Below the pieces are notes generated by a model. The model was given only the letters and a program-made list of their open reading frames with translations. It made no database searches and was not told the DNA's origin. The position numbers and the translations under genes were made by a program. Shown piece by piece: positions 33,494-42,150 of a stretch of DNA of 64,000 bases (position 1 is its first letter; each line of letters begins with the position of its first letter). This DNA is from Nakamurella sp040546275 (GTDB lineage Bacteria; Actinomycetota; Actinomycetes; Mycobacteriales; Nakamurellaceae): positions 1-64,000 of the forward strand of contig NZ_JBEPNO010000026.1 of NCBI RefSeq assembly GCF_040546275.1, in the 5' to 3' direction.

Positions 33494-34861
33494 GTGACCA
33501 CCAGTCCGTTCCTGCTCGGTGCATTCGCCCCGGTGTTCCGAGAGACCACCGCCCTGACCTTTCCGGTCACCGGGCGCATCCCGCCGGACTTGAACGGTCT
33601 GTTCACCCAGATCGGGCCGAACCCGATCAGGCCACCCCGACACACCGACACCGACCGCTATCAATGGTTCGCCCAGGACGGCATGGTCAGTGGTGTGCGC
33701 CTGCAGGAGGGAACGGCCCAGTGGTTCCGCAACCGCTGGGTACGGTCCACCCGCGTGACCCGCGCCCTCGGCGAGAGCAGAACACCCGGGCGGCGCCACT
33801 TCCCGATCGGCACCGTCCACACCAACGTCGTCAGCCATGCCGGACTCCTGCTAGCGCTCGTCGAGACCGGATGCACAGCAGTCCAACTCACTCCCGAACT
33901 CGATACCGTCCGGTACACCGACGTGAACGGCACCCTGCCTCACGGCGCCAGCGCCCATCCCAAGTTCGACCCGGTCACCGGTGAACTGCATGCCGTCGTC
34001 TATTCCCCGCTCCGGACGTTCGCCGAGTACCGCGTCCTCGACCGTGCCGGGGCATTGCTCTCCAGTCGGCGGGTCGATCTCGGCGGCCGCCCGATGCTGC
34101 ACGACATCGCCTTGACCAAAACACATGTCGTTCTCTTCGATCTTCCCGTTCGCTTCCAGATCGGGCCGGCCGTCATCGGCAGATTCCCCTACCAGTGGGA
34201 CGAGCACTACCAGGCCAGGGTCGGAATCCTGCCTCGCCAGGGCGATGGCGGCGTCCGATGGTTCCCCATCGAACCGTGCTTCCTGTTTCACACCGTCGGC
34301 GCCACCGAAACAGCCACCCATCTGACGGTCAAGGGGATCCGCTACCGACGACTGTTCGACTCCGGGGCCGCAGACCCGCTCACCCAGGCCGGACAACTCT
34401 GGCAGTGGAACATCAACCTGGTCACCGGATCGGTCATCGAGGGACAACTCGACGACCTGCTGCAGGAACTACCACGCATCAATCCCGACCACATCACCTC
34501 CGGTGCGCGATACCACTACGCCATCACCGCCGGCTCCGATCACATCAGTTCGCACAGCCCGCAATCACTCCTCAAGTACGACCACCGGACAGGGCAGGGC
34601 CTGATTCGCCCGGAAGCTCCGCACACCGTTCCTACCGAAGCCGTTTACGTGCCGCGCCCCGGACCGCCGACTGGTTCGAGCGAGAGCCAGGATGACGGCT
34701 GGGTTCTGCACTTCTCCTACGACGAGCAGCGTCAGGCCAGCGACCTGGTGATCATCGATGCGCAGAACTTCACCGGCGAACCCGCTGCCGTCATCCACCT
34801 GCCGGTGAAAGTGCCCTTCGGATTTCACTCCAGTTGGATCGCAGACACCGATCTTCGATGA
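33494..34861 (+). CDS. Carotenoid oxygenase (probable retinal-forming dioxygenase)
   Basis: A 455-residue non-heme iron enzyme of the carotenoid cleavage/RPE65 family. Four candidate iron-ligand His lie in conserved blocks: SAHPKFDPVTGEL, MLHDIALTKTHVVLFDLP, CFLFHTVGATET and C-terminal PFGFHSSWI. The N-terminal PDLNGLFTQIGPNP is the family opening. The GTG at 33494 is chosen because AAGGAG precedes it by about 8 nt; the earlier open frame is Arg/Pro-rich. It lies 190 nt after the rhodopsin gene on the same strand, so oxidative cleavage of a carotenoid or apocarotenal to retinal for the opsin is the most economical role (inference). Confidence 0.93.
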   Translation: MTTSPFLLGAFAPVFRETTALTFPVTGRIPPDLNGLFTQIGPNPIRPPRHTDTDRYQWFAQDGMVSGVRLQEGTAQWFRNRWVRSTRVTRALGESRTPGRRHFPIGTVHTNVVSHAGLLLALVETGCTAVQLTPELDTVRYTDVNGTLPHGASAHPKFDPVTGELHAVVYSPLRTFAEYRVLDRAGALLSSRRVDLGGRPMLHDIALTKTHVVLFDLPVRFQIGPAVIGRFPYQWDEHYQARVGILPRQGDGGVRWFPIEPCFLFHTVGATETATHLTVKGIRYRRLFDSGAADPLTQAGQLWQWNINLVTGSVIEGQLDDLLQELPRINPDHITSGARYHYAITAGSDHISSHSPQSLLKYDHRTGQGLIRPEAPHTVPTEAVYVPRPGPPTGSSESQDDGWVLHFSYDEQRQASDLVIIDAQNFTGEPAAVIHLPVKVPFGFHSSWIADTDLR

Positions 34862-35169
34862 ATTCATCCTCATACGATGTCCAGCACAAAGAACAGGTTG
34901 CGCTGCAGGCATCATCACGTACCCAGCCTAATTCCCGGCCAGTGTTCGCCATGAAGGCATGACAATTGACAAATCCGTGGATCGCCTGGTGGACGTCTCA
35001 ACCGGGGGTTGGTTCCACGAATGTGGAATAGAGTTTACAAAAGGCCCATGATCCACATCACACCGTGAATATCAAGTAGTGTCAAAGCGCTCGTATCAGT
35101 CCCGGATTGATTGTGCTCTTCTGCCGTGAAGAAGCACGGTAATGCTCACTCGATCCGAATGGAGCCATC
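34862..35169. other. AT-richer intergenic region upstream of the lectin gene
   Basis: About 308 nt, noticeably less GC-rich than the surroundings, consistent with promoter DNA. TTGACA occurs near 34976 without a convincing -10 box at the right distance. No gene seen. Confidence 0.4.
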
Positions 35170-35826
35170 ATGATTCGTCGCCCCTGCGCCGGAAGTGCAC
35201 GAAACGCTGCCGGCCGACCCCGCAGAGGTCGATCGCTGATCACCCTCCTGGTCGCCTTCCTCGCCGTCGTCGCCGCGATGGTGGCTCCGGCCGCCTCGGC
35301 ATCTGCCGACACTCCGCGAGTCGAGATCACCAACAGCTTCAGCGGTCTCAAGGCCGACGTGGTGGGGGCGTCGACTGACCCGATGCAGCCGGTCTTCCTC
35401 TGGCCGGACAACACCAGCGCCTCGCAGGAGTTCAACCTGCTGGACAGCGGCGGCGGCTGGTTCCGCATTCAGGCTCGGCACTCCGGGCAATGTCTGATGC
35501 TGGACTGGCGCTGGGGGAACTACGTCAACGGCACCGGAATAGTCCAGTACCCGGCCTGCGCCGCCGGCTACGCGCCCGCCGAGTGGTCCAAGCGGTATCT
35601 GTCCGGCACCACCTGCAACGACGACTACTGCACCACAGGCATCGATCAGATGGTGTTGGTCAACCGACGGACCGGCAAGTGCCTCGATGTCTCGAACAGT
35701 GCCGGTGGGCGGCCGCCGGCCCGGTCCTACCTCCAGCAGTGGGACTGTGTCAGCGACACCAAGGCATGGAACATCGGCAACCAGGCCTGGGACATCGGGT
35801 CGCCCGGATCGGTCCGCATCGACTGA
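35170..35826 (+). CDS. Secreted ricin-type beta-trefoil lectin domain protein
   Basis: A 218-residue exported protein. A Sec signal peptide (RRGRSLITLLVAFLAVVAAM ... ASASA) ends near residue 46. The mature part is a RICIN-type trefoil: SGQCLMLDW, QWDC-type elements (LQQWDCVSDTKAWN) and TGKCLDVSN repeat the family's QxW and CLD patterns. Paired Cys (CNDDYC and others) suggest disulfides. It has no catalytic domain, so it is probably a carbohydrate-binding secreted protein. It stands alone, with its own upstream region and a perfect hairpin after it. Confidence 0.87.
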   Translation: MIRRPCAGSARNAAGRPRRGRSLITLLVAFLAVVAAMVAPAASASADTPRVEITNSFSGLKADVVGASTDPMQPVFLWPDNTSASQEFNLLDSGGGWFRIQARHSGQCLMLDWRWGNYVNGTGIVQYPACAAGYAPAEWSKRYLSGTTCNDDYCTTGIDQMVLVNRRTGKCLDVSNSAGGRPPARSYLQQWDCVSDTKAWNIGNQAWDIGSPGSVRID

Positions 35827-35874
35827 CCGCCATCTGCCGCATCTCGCGGCGCCGCACCACACCGCACTCATGCC

Positions 35875-35908
35875 GAACGAGGCGGGACCCACCGGTCCCG
35901 CCTCGTTC
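35875..35908 (+). terminator. Perfect 15-bp hairpin after the lectin gene
   Basis: GAACGAGGCGGGACC-CACC-GGTCCCGCCTCGTTC: 15 uninterrupted base pairs and a 4-nt loop, 49 nt after the stop codon. No long U tract follows, but actinomycete terminators often lack one. Confidence 0.75.
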
Positions 35909-36107
35909 TGCGTCTCCGTGCCCGACCTCTCGCCGGTGTCCTTCATCCCTCTGTTCCTCGGCTGAGCCCGCCGATGTCGCCGAGGTCGGCCGTCACCGAC
36001 TCCGGTGGGCGCCTGACGACGGGGCTGCACTGACGTGCACGTCGCTTCGCCGTCGACGACGGCGGGCGCTGAACGGGGTAGCCGAGGGACGTGGCACCGT
36101 CACACCT

Positions 36108-38492
36108 GTGCTCCCACCACTCTCGGCCAATCGCCGAACTGCCGGCACGGCCGACGAGGACGAGGCCGGCCGGTCGTTCTGGCCCCGAGCGCGGGTACGA
36201 CGTCCACTCGATTTCGCGCGACTACTCGCAATCGTTGCTTTCCTGGTGGCGATCGTGGCGGTTGCTGGCGCGGACGTCGAGTTCCTGCGGACGTCGAAAC
36301 ATTGGATTCCCGCAGTCCGCTCCGGCTGGCCTCGGACACTGCTCTCGTTCGGCAACGTAGCGGCTTCGGTCGCGGTGTTCGGCAGTCTTGTCGCCGTCGT
36401 CGTCGACGCCTTTCGTCTCCGGCGCCTAGCCTTGACCAGCGCCGCGATAGCGTGCGTCACCGCCGCCGGCATGTCCTACGGCCTTGCGGCGCTGGTCGGC
36501 GGCGACGCGAGGTCCATTCTTCTCGGGATACCCGGCGTCTCGGATGGATTGTCGATCACGGTGGTCGTCGCGCTGATGGTGGGAGCTGACCTACATCGTC
36601 GGCGCTGGTTCGGGGCCGTTCGGCTGAGTACTGCTGCTGCCGTGGCCCTCGAGTTGGGCCTGGGCAGTTTGACGGTGTCCAGCGCGAGCTATGCAGTCGT
36701 GGTCGGTGGCGCGGCGGGCCTTGCCGCGCGGGTCGCCGTCGGTGTCGTCCCGGCGCGTCCGTCCGACGAGATCATCAGATCGGTGCTGGCGCGGGCCGGG
36801 TTCGAGGTGATCGACATGGTGCCTGTGCAACAGGCGGCCGGTCGAGTGCGCTACTCCGGGGTCGAGAGGGAGATCGGCGACGTGCGCATCACCGTCGTCG
36901 ATCCCGACCGCGGGGGTGTTCCCCTCGTGCGGCGTCTCTGGCGTCTGGTGCGACTCCGGACAAGAGTGGTCGGTCGGCCGGCGCTCACCCTGCGCGGGCA
37001 GTTGGAACGCCAAGCGCTCGTCGGTGGGCTGGCGGCATCCTCCGGTGCTGCGGCCCCGGAAGTTCTTGCTCTCCTCTCGGCCGGACGGGCCCTGCTGCTG
37101 ATCGAGAGGACCCTCGTCGGGATGCCGTATTCCGAGATCGACGTGCTCGGGAGTGACGGTGCGGTGCCAGCAGCGTTCGCAACGCTCCGACGGCTGCACC
37201 AGGCCGGTCTCGCCCACGGAGCCATTGCCGTGAGCGGGCTGGTTCTGCTCCCTGACGGCGCTGCCGGCTTCGCCGATCTGTCCGCAGCGCAGGCGGCCAC
37301 CACAGAATTGCAGCGCGGTTTGGACATCGCCGCTCTGCTGGTCGTCATCGGGACCCTGGTCGGGGCACCTGCGTCGGTCGAGGCTCTGCGGGCGACCTAC
37401 ACCCTGAGCCCGGCCAACGAAGCCCGGCTGGCTGCTCTGCTCCAACCGGTGGTTCTGCCCGCGTCGCTACGCCGGACCGTCCGGCACAGTCCCATTCTCG
37501 GTGAACTTCGCGCCGCGATCGCCGGAACGGGCACCCCGTCGGTCATGGTCGGGGTGCCCCGTCTCGAACGGCTCAAACCACGGACGGTGGTCAGCGTCGT
37601 CGGTGCAACGCTCGCCGTCTATCTGCTGTCGACCCAGCTTTCCCAGGTCAGCATCGGCAGCGCCATCCGCAGCGCCGATCCGTTCTGGCTCGCCGTCGCT
37701 GTGCTGGGATCTGCGATCACCTATCTGGGGGCCGCCGTTGCGCTCACCGCTTTCGTCTCCACAAAACTCCGCCTCGGGCGCACGACGCTGGTCCAGGTCG
37801 CTGCCTCGTTCGTCGCGCTGGTGACGCCCCCGGCCGTGGGACACGTCGGTCTCAACATCCGCTACCTGCAGAAGTCAGGGCTGCCGACCGCAACTGCGGC
37901 AGCCGATGTCGCCGTCAAGGAAGTCGTGACCGTCGTGGTCACCATCCCGCTCCTGCTGATCTGCGGCTGGCTGAGCGGTGTGTCCGGTAGCAGGCTGGCG
38001 CTCCTGCCCAGCGGCACGGTGCTGGCCATCACCGGCGGCGCCCTCGCGGTGCTCGCCATCGTCGCTTTCGTCCAACCGACCCGTCGGCTCCTGCGCCGCC
38101 GGCTCGAACCCTTGATCCGTCGCACCCTGCCACAGTTGATCTCCACCCTGAGCGATCCGCGACGGCTCGGGACCGCAGTGCTGGGGGTGCTGCTGCTCAA
38201 CAGTGGTTACGTCCTTGCCCTTGATGCATCACTGCGCGCGTTCTCCACCTCGCTCGCACTCCCCACCCTCGTCGTGGTCTACCTGGCCGCGTCGACCATC
38301 GGTTCGGCTGCACCGACGCCGGGCGGTCTCGGCGCAGTGGAGGCCGCACTCGTCGGTGGCTTGACCGCCACCGGAATCCCGGTTGCTCCGGCCATCACCG
38401 CAGTTCTCGCATTCCGTGCCGCGACCTTCTGGTTGCCTGCGCCATTTGGCTGGGCCGCATTCGTGTTGCTGCAGCGCAGGGATCGAATCTGA
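36108..38492 (+). CDS. LPG-synthase-like integral membrane protein with kinase-like middle domain
   Basis: About 794 residues. The N-terminal third has several membrane helices (about residues 40-220). The middle (about 220-470) resembles a degenerate protein kinase/ABC1-like fold: LRRLHQAGLAHGAIAVSGLV at the catalytic-loop position has AHGA instead of HRD, and GFADLSAAQ stands where DFG would be. The C-terminal third is a lysylphosphatidylglycerol-synthase TM region (UPF0104): VALVTPPAVGHVGLNIRYLQ, AAADVAVKEVVTVVV and GSAAPTPGGLGAVEAALVGG. It probably works in envelope lipid modification or flipping. The start is uncertain; I use the GTG at 36108 because earlier residues are Arg-rich read-through. 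Confidence 0.85.
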   Translation: MLPPLSANRRTAGTADEDEAGRSFWPRARVRRPLDFARLLAIVAFLVAIVAVAGADVEFLRTSKHWIPAVRSGWPRTLLSFGNVAASVAVFGSLVAVVVDAFRLRRLALTSAAIACVTAAGMSYGLAALVGGDARSILLGIPGVSDGLSITVVVALMVGADLHRRRWFGAVRLSTAAAVALELGLGSLTVSSASYAVVVGGAAGLAARVAVGVVPARPSDEIIRSVLARAGFEVIDMVPVQQAAGRVRYSGVEREIGDVRITVVDPDRGGVPLVRRLWRLVRLRTRVVGRPALTLRGQLERQALVGGLAASSGAAAPEVLALLSAGRALLLIERTLVGMPYSEIDVLGSDGAVPAAFATLRRLHQAGLAHGAIAVSGLVLLPDGAAGFADLSAAQAATTELQRGLDIAALLVVIGTLVGAPASVEALRATYTLSPANEARLAALLQPVVLPASLRRTVRHSPILGELRAAIAGTGTPSVMVGVPRLERLKPRTVVSVVGATLAVYLLSTQLSQVSIGSAIRSADPFWLAVAVLGSAITYLGAAVALTAFVSTKLRLGRTTLVQVAASFVALVTPPAVGHVGLNIRYLQKSGLPTATAAADVAVKEVVTVVVTIPLLLICGWLSGVSGSRLALLPSGTVLAITGGALAVLAIVAFVQPTRRLLRRRLEPLIRRTLPQLISTLSDPRRLGTAVLGVLLLNSGYVLALDASLRAFSTSLALPTLVVVYLAASTIGSAAPTPGGLGAVEAALVGGLTATGIPVAPAITAVLAFRAATFWLPAPFGWAAFVLLQRRDRI

Positions 38493-38613
38493 GATTCCTG
38501 GAGGGTCGTCGTGTACTGGACGAGCGGTTGCTCCCGATCCTTCGCCGCATGCCGAAGGCGAGCATGTCCGAGAGGTGGGGTCGGCCGAGCTCCAGTACGC
38601 CGACAACCGCCCT

Positions 38614-39480
38614 TCATCCCTTCGACTGGGCCCGGTATTCGGTCGGCGTCAGCTGATGCACAGCGCGGAACCGACGGGAGAAGTAGAAGGCGTCCGGGTA
38701 GCCGACCGACTGGGCGATGACCGCGACCGGATCGTCGGTGGTGTCGAGCATCTCACGTGCCGTGGCCATCCGGAGACGCGTTTGGTAGGTGACGATCCCG
38801 AGGCCCGTCTCGCGCCGGAAGACGTCGGCGAAGTGGGAGGCACTGAGGCCGGCGAGAGCTGCGAGTTCGGCGACCGACACCTGCTCGGTCAGGTTGTCGC
38901 GCAGGTATTGCTGGGCCTGCCCGACCGGAGACCCACGCCGCCGACCCCGTCGCCGATCTGCGGCCAACAAGGCCATCAGGTACCACGCCGCCCCGGAAGC
39001 CCCCAGTAGATTCGATTGGGTCTCATCGCGTTGCATGCGATGGATGATCGCCTCGACCAGGCCGACCGCTTGGAACAGGTCACCGACGTCGATCACGACG
39101 TGCTGCGTATCGACCGTGGCAGCGGCCAGTAGTTGAAGGACGTCGGCACCGGCCAGGTGGACCCACCAGATCGTCCAGGGATTGCGAGGATCGGCCTGGT
39201 ATTCGTGCGGGGTGTCGGGAGGGATGATCAGCGCCTGCCCGGCCTCGACCAGATGCTCGCCGCCGCCGATCCGGCACGACCCGGCACCCTCGCTGCAGAT
39301 CATGACGATCGCCTGGTGCGAACCGTCCGGTCTGATGTGACCGTGGTTGCGGGCGTGGGGGTAGTGCCCGCAATCGGTGACGAGAAGGCGTGCCGTGCCC
39401 GGCATGGACAGTGCTTTCCGTGCCATCGGACGGGGGAGCACGAGCAGACGCTGACCGGGGAAACCATCGCGGATCGGCAT
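38614..39480 (-). CDS. AraC family regulator with N-terminal cupin domain
   Basis: A 288-residue sugar-type activator. The N-terminal arabinose-binding-like cupin has HLVEAGQALIIPPDTPHEYQ at its core. The C-terminal double helix-turn-helix spans about residues 190-285: VSVAELAALAGLSASHFADV, then AVIAQSVGYPDAFYFSRRFR and HQLTPTEYR, the classic AraC tail. The start is the ATG at 39480; a GTG at 39489 is an alternative. It is divergent from a fragmentary gene and the sugar ABC importer, so it probably activates that importer in response to a sugar. Confidence 0.92.
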   Translation of the reverse strand: MPIRDGFPGQRLLVLPRPMARKALSMPGTARLLVTDCGHYPHARNHGHIRPDGSHQAIVMICSEGAGSCRIGGGEHLVEAGQALIIPPDTPHEYQADPRNPWTIWWVHLAGADVLQLLAAATVDTQHVVIDVGDLFQAVGLVEAIIHRMQRDETQSNLLGASGAAWYLMALLAADRRRGRRRGSPVGQAQQYLRDNLTEQVSVAELAALAGLSASHFADVFRRETGLGIVTYQTRLRMATAREMLDTTDDPVAVIAQSVGYPDAFYFSRRFRAVHQLTPTEYRAQSKG

Positions 39481-39582
39481 CGGAGTCACTATGCCATCAC
39501 CGGCCTTATGATCATGAAATCGTCCAGGTTGTCCAGTGGATCGGGTATTCCCGGCTACCACTGCAGAGGCTACTTTCATCAC

Positions 39583-39855
39583 ATGCTCACCGAGGAGTTG
39601 CCGCAGGGAGGCGCCTCGCTACTCCGTGACCGGATCGGCCACGACCTGCCCGGCACGTTGACCGTCAGTCTGTGGGATTTCACCGGGTACACGAGAACGG
39701 GTCCCGGCGAGCCCTTCGCCGACCTGCACCTGGCCCAGGCGCACTCCGATCTCGATGTCCTGGTGGTGCGCCCGTCTCTCTGCGGGGTGCGGAGTGCTCG
39801 ATGCGCTGGTGAGATCTTGACGATCGGTCCGAACCGTCCGGTCGACCACCAGTAG
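39583..39855 (+). pseudogene. N-terminal fragment of a cellulase-like/glycoside hydrolase family protein
   Basis: A 90-codon frame. Its first ~55 residues (LTVSLWDFTGYTRTGPGEPF followed by ADL) resemble the opening of cellulase-like TIM-barrel proteins found next to sugar importers. The sequence after about residue 60 loses any resemblance and soon stops. It therefore looks like the stub left by a large deletion. It lies between the divergent AraC regulator and the binding-protein gene. The family call is from memory of this N-terminal pattern and is moderately uncertain. Confidence 0.4.
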
Positions 39856-39930
39856 CCACCTGCTCCTCCGACCCCGATGGTCGGCGGGGCCGCACCGTGT
39901 CATGGAATTCCCACCGAGGAGTGTGAAGTG

Positions 39931-41220
39931 ATGACCACCATCCATAACATCAGTCGCCGCAAGCTTTTTCAGGGTGCAGCGGCGATCGCCGGCGCATCCC
40001 TGCTGAGCGGATGCGTCAGCTCCGGCAGTGCCACGGGAGGTACTTCGGCGACTGCCTCGCTCACCCTGCAGTCGTCGCTCTCGGATCCGGATCCGAAGGC
40101 GGCGCTCGAGGCACTGGTCAAGAGCTATACCAAGACCCCGGTCACCCTGAACACGGTTGCCATCGAGAGCTTCCGCGCACAACTGCCCACCTACCTGAAC
40201 TCCTCCGCACCACCGGACGCCCTCACCTGGTACGCGGGTTCGGTTGCCCGCGACTACGCAAGCAAGGGCTACCTCCTGGATCTCTCCGATCTGTGGGCCT
40301 CGAGCGGCAGCCTCGCCAAGTTCAGCCCCGCGTTGAAATCGTTGTCAACCGCAGCCGACGGCAAGCAGATCTTCGTGCCGACCAGCTACTACTGGTGGGG
40401 TGTTTTCTACCGCAAGTCCATGTTCAAGAAGTGGGGTGTGGAGGTCCCCACCACCTGGGACGAATTCCTGGCGGTGTGCAAGAAGATCTCCGGGCAGAAT
40501 GTCGCGCCGTTGACCATGGGTACCGGCTCGACGGCCTGGGTGGCCTCCGGTTGGTTCGACTACCTGGACCTCCGGGTCAACGGTGCGGCATTCCATCGTG
40601 ATCTGCTCGCCGGCAAGAAGCAGTTCGACAGCCCCGAGGTCAAGAATGTGATGGCCGAGTACAACAAGCTGTTGCCGTACGTCGATCCGAAGGGTCGCTC
40701 CTACTCCTGGCAGGACGCAGCCACACCGCTGATGCAGGGCAAGGCAGGCATGTATCTGATCGGCGCCTTCATCACGTCTGTCGCACCGGCGGACGTTCTC
40801 GACGACATCGACTTCTTCCGGGTCCCGATCATCGATGCAAAATTGCCGGTCGCCGAGGAGGCGCCGACCGACGGCTACTTCGCGAGTGCGAAAACCGCCA
40901 ACCCGGCCGCCACCAAGGAATTCCTCTCCTATCTGGCTTCGGCCACCAGCCAGCAGACGTACATCCAGACCAGCAAATCTTCCAATCTCCCCACCTCGCC
41001 GGACGTGGATACCACCAAATTCACGCCACTGGTCCAGAAGGGTGTCGAGATGCTGAACAAGACCGACGAGATCACCCAGTTCTTCAATCGCGATTCCTCC
41101 GACGCACTGCAGACCACCGCCGACACGGCCCTGACCAAATTCCTGGACAAGCCGGCAGATGTGAACGCGATCCTCGGCGACTGGCAGAAAGCTGCGGCGA
41201 AGGTCTTCGCGTCGGCATGA
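39931..41220 (+). CDS. Sugar ABC transporter substrate-binding protein (family 1)
   Basis: A 429-residue exported binding protein. The N-terminus ISRRKLFQGAAAIAGASLLS with GC after it combines a twin-Arg signal and lipobox, so it is probably a Tat-translocated lipoprotein. The SBP_bac_1 core has PPDALTWYAGSVARDYASKG, VPTSYYWWGVFYRKSMFKKW and PTTWDEFLAVCKKI. GAGGAG lies before the ATG at 39931. The stop overlaps the first permease start by ATGA. The sugar is unknown; the degraded GH36 gene downstream suggests alpha-galactosides originally. Confidence 0.95.
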   Translation: MTTIHNISRRKLFQGAAAIAGASLLSGCVSSGSATGGTSATASLTLQSSLSDPDPKAALEALVKSYTKTPVTLNTVAIESFRAQLPTYLNSSAPPDALTWYAGSVARDYASKGYLLDLSDLWASSGSLAKFSPALKSLSTAADGKQIFVPTSYYWWGVFYRKSMFKKWGVEVPTTWDEFLAVCKKISGQNVAPLTMGTGSTAWVASGWFDYLDLRVNGAAFHRDLLAGKKQFDSPEVKNVMAEYNKLLPYVDPKGRSYSWQDAATPLMQGKAGMYLIGAFITSVAPADVLDDIDFFRVPIIDAKLPVAEEAPTDGYFASAKTANPAATKEFLSYLASATSQQTYIQTSKSSNLPTSPDVDTTKFTPLVQKGVEMLNKTDEITQFFNRDSSDALQTTADTALTKFLDKPADVNAILGDWQKAAAKVFASA

Positions 41221-42149
41221 GCATCACGAAGGTCGCCGCCCAGCCGAACACGGTCGGCGGGGCGCCGCCGAAGCGGCGTCGGATCACCCGGAAGATCCCG
41301 GTCCTGGTCTGGATCTTCCTAGCCGTCCCCGCCGCGATCGAGGCGGCCTGGGTGTTCTGGCCGGCGGTCAACAGCTTTGTGCTGTCGACCGAGAAGTGGA
41401 ACGGCGCAGGCGCTCCGCTCTCGATCGGGTTCAAGAACTACTCTGATCTGTTCTCCGACGACATCTTTCGCCAGGCTCTTCGGAACAACGTCATCTGGGC
41501 CATCGGATTCGGGCTGTTCTCGGTGGCCGGCGGTCTCGGGCTCGCCGTCGCCCTCAACCGCACGCGCCGGGGCGTGGGGTTGTACCGCAGTGCCATCTAT
41601 CTTCCGATGGTCTTCTCGCTGGCGGTCACAGGTCTGTTCTGGCGTCTGCTCTACCAACCGGACGGTGCGGTCAACACCACCCTGGACGGGCTGGGGCTCG
41701 GCAGCTGGGCCACCCAGTGGCTGGCCAACCCGGATACCGCGATCTACGCGGTGTTGGTTGCGGCCGTGTGGCGTCAGGTGGGCTACGTGATGGTGCTGTA
41801 CCTGGCCGGTCTCAAGGGATGTGACCCCACCCTGGACGACGCCGGAGCCGTCGACGGTGCCAGTCCGTGGCAACGATTCTGGCGGATCACCATGCCCCAG
41901 TTGCGAGGGGTGAACATGGTCGTGTTCGCGGTGACCGTGATCGATTCGCTCCGGACCTTCGACATCGTCTGGACGATGACCGGGGGAGGGCCGTACCACT
42001 CGTCGGAACTGCTCAGCACCTACATGTTCCAGCAGGCGTTCACGTCGCTGAACCTCGGCTACGCGTCTGCGATCGCGGTGGTCATCTTCGTCATCGCGAT
42101 CGGATTCATCCTCACCTACCTGGTCCGCACCTCCCGTCAGGAGGACTGA
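41217..42149 (+). CDS. Sugar ABC transporter permease (MalF/UgpA type)
   Basis: A 310-residue permease with six membrane helices. The N-terminal ~25 residues are cytoplasmic and basic. The EAA loop (DDAGAVDGASPWQRFWRITM) that contacts the ATPase lies about residues 205-225. The C-terminal WTMTGGGPYHSSELLSTYMF motif is typical of the MalF-like subunit. It overlaps the binding-protein gene by 4 nt and is followed after 1 nt by the partner permease. No ATPase is encoded in this locus, so a shared MsmK/MsiK-type ATPase elsewhere is expected. Confidence 0.95.
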   Translation: MSITKVAAQPNTVGGAPPKRRRITRKIPVLVWIFLAVPAAIEAAWVFWPAVNSFVLSTEKWNGAGAPLSIGFKNYSDLFSDDIFRQALRNNVIWAIGFGLFSVAGGLGLAVALNRTRRGVGLYRSAIYLPMVFSLAVTGLFWRLLYQPDGAVNTTLDGLGLGSWATQWLANPDTAIYAVLVAAVWRQVGYVMVLYLAGLKGCDPTLDDAGAVDGASPWQRFWRITMPQLRGVNMVVFAVTVIDSLRTFDIVWTMTGGGPYHSSELLSTYMFQQAFTSLNLGYASAIAVVIFVIAIGFILTYLVRTSRQED

Positions 42150-42150
42150 C

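Noticed and set aside
35490..36107. A long N-terminal extension of the LPG-synthase-like protein overlapping the lectin gene
   Set aside because: The translation is Arg-rich, out of frame with the lectin and crosses the terminator hairpin; a start near 36108 is more plausible.
38614..39855. A 240-codon plus-strand frame (39133-39855) as a complete gene
   Set aside because: Its first half is antisense to the AraC gene. Only the part from the ATG at 39583 looks coding, and only as a fragment.
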